DNA of 41,556 nucleotides from Bacteroidales bacterium (GTDB lineage Bacteria; Bacteroidota; Bacteroidia; Bacteroidales; UBA3663). Below the pieces are notes generated by a model, which saw nothing but the letters and a program-made list of their open reading frames with translations, had not been told where the DNA came from and did not search any database. The stretch covers positions 1 to 41,556 of the forward strand of contig JAILKE010000046.1 of assembly GCA_024694125.1 (NCBI GenBank), read 5' to 3'. A program made the position numbers and the translations under genes. Shown here piece after piece: positions 41,423 to 41,556 of this stretch (positions are counted from its first letter, which is position 1; each line of letters opens with the position of its first letter).

Positions 41423-41556
41423 ATAATTATGTTGGAATATCGATAAATGTGAGGGCGAAAAACTTCAAATTGGACTTCAAATGGAGGGTTGAGATGAAAA
41501 ATGGGGGAATCTTTCTTTAGTTTTTGGCGGTTTTGTTTTCTATGTGGATTATAATT

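Overview
The window looks like chromosomal DNA from a Bacteroidales bacterium, probably close to Prevotellaceae; I infer the group, not the species. Four things point there: the 5S rRNA sequence; Bacteroidetes-type promoters (TTTG, about 20 bases, TAnnTTTG); families typical of the phylum (GLPGLI, DUF2851, DUF4293, a two-part outer-membrane receptor with a carboxypeptidase-like N-domain); and gene neighbourhoods common in the group (bamD-rpoZ-DUF4293-DUF2851, dapB-lepB-wbqC, dxs-trkA-trkH, udk-mltF).

Layout. 1-200: end of an rRNA operon (5S) and two stacked terminators. 0.4-16 kb: mostly plus-strand housekeeping genes for outer-membrane assembly (bamD), RNA polymerase omega, lysine/cell-wall precursor synthesis (dapB), protein export (lepB), isoprenoid precursors (dxs), potassium uptake (trkA/trkH), chromosome segregation (ftsK) and serine/threonine uptake (sstT). 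16.5-20.6 kb: minus-strand genes for the last two steps of menaquinone synthesis (menA, menG), the tRNA-modifying enzyme GluQ and a BASS-family transporter. 20.8-22.6 kb: an unusual PIN-domain protein with a Q-rich coiled coil and an RGG-like tail.

22.7-34 kb is the accessory part. It holds a 280-bp duplication carrying the 3' end of a symporter gene, a deleted IS1380-type transposase relic, an orphan secreted protein behind a T7C8 tract, and an outer-membrane receptor plus GLPGLI operon divergent from a histidine kinase/response regulator pair. These are followed by an IS1182-type transposase relic, an SMR exporter with a NimA-like flavoprotein, and a DUF4143-type ATPase bracketed by ~33-bp repeats. 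33.8-41.4 kb returns to ordinary genes: a sodium:solute symporter, a glycosyltransferase, a SpoU methyltransferase, uridine kinase, MltF, a flippase-like membrane protein and a 53-residue protein.

The most striking non-coding feature is the intergenic DNA. Two repeat families recur: an 11-bp GGGAAGTGACA tandem family with shared edges, and an AT-rich family built on AATTGATAATTGAC and TTCAATTTTCAAC. At four places where the second family meets a gene, the end of that gene is copied in inverted orientation (13-19 bp) just before the repeat. At the three gene 3' ends this makes a gene-specific hairpin over or next to the stop codon. Two ~170-bp copies of the same family lie inverted around a 4.5-kb gene block and could support its inversion.
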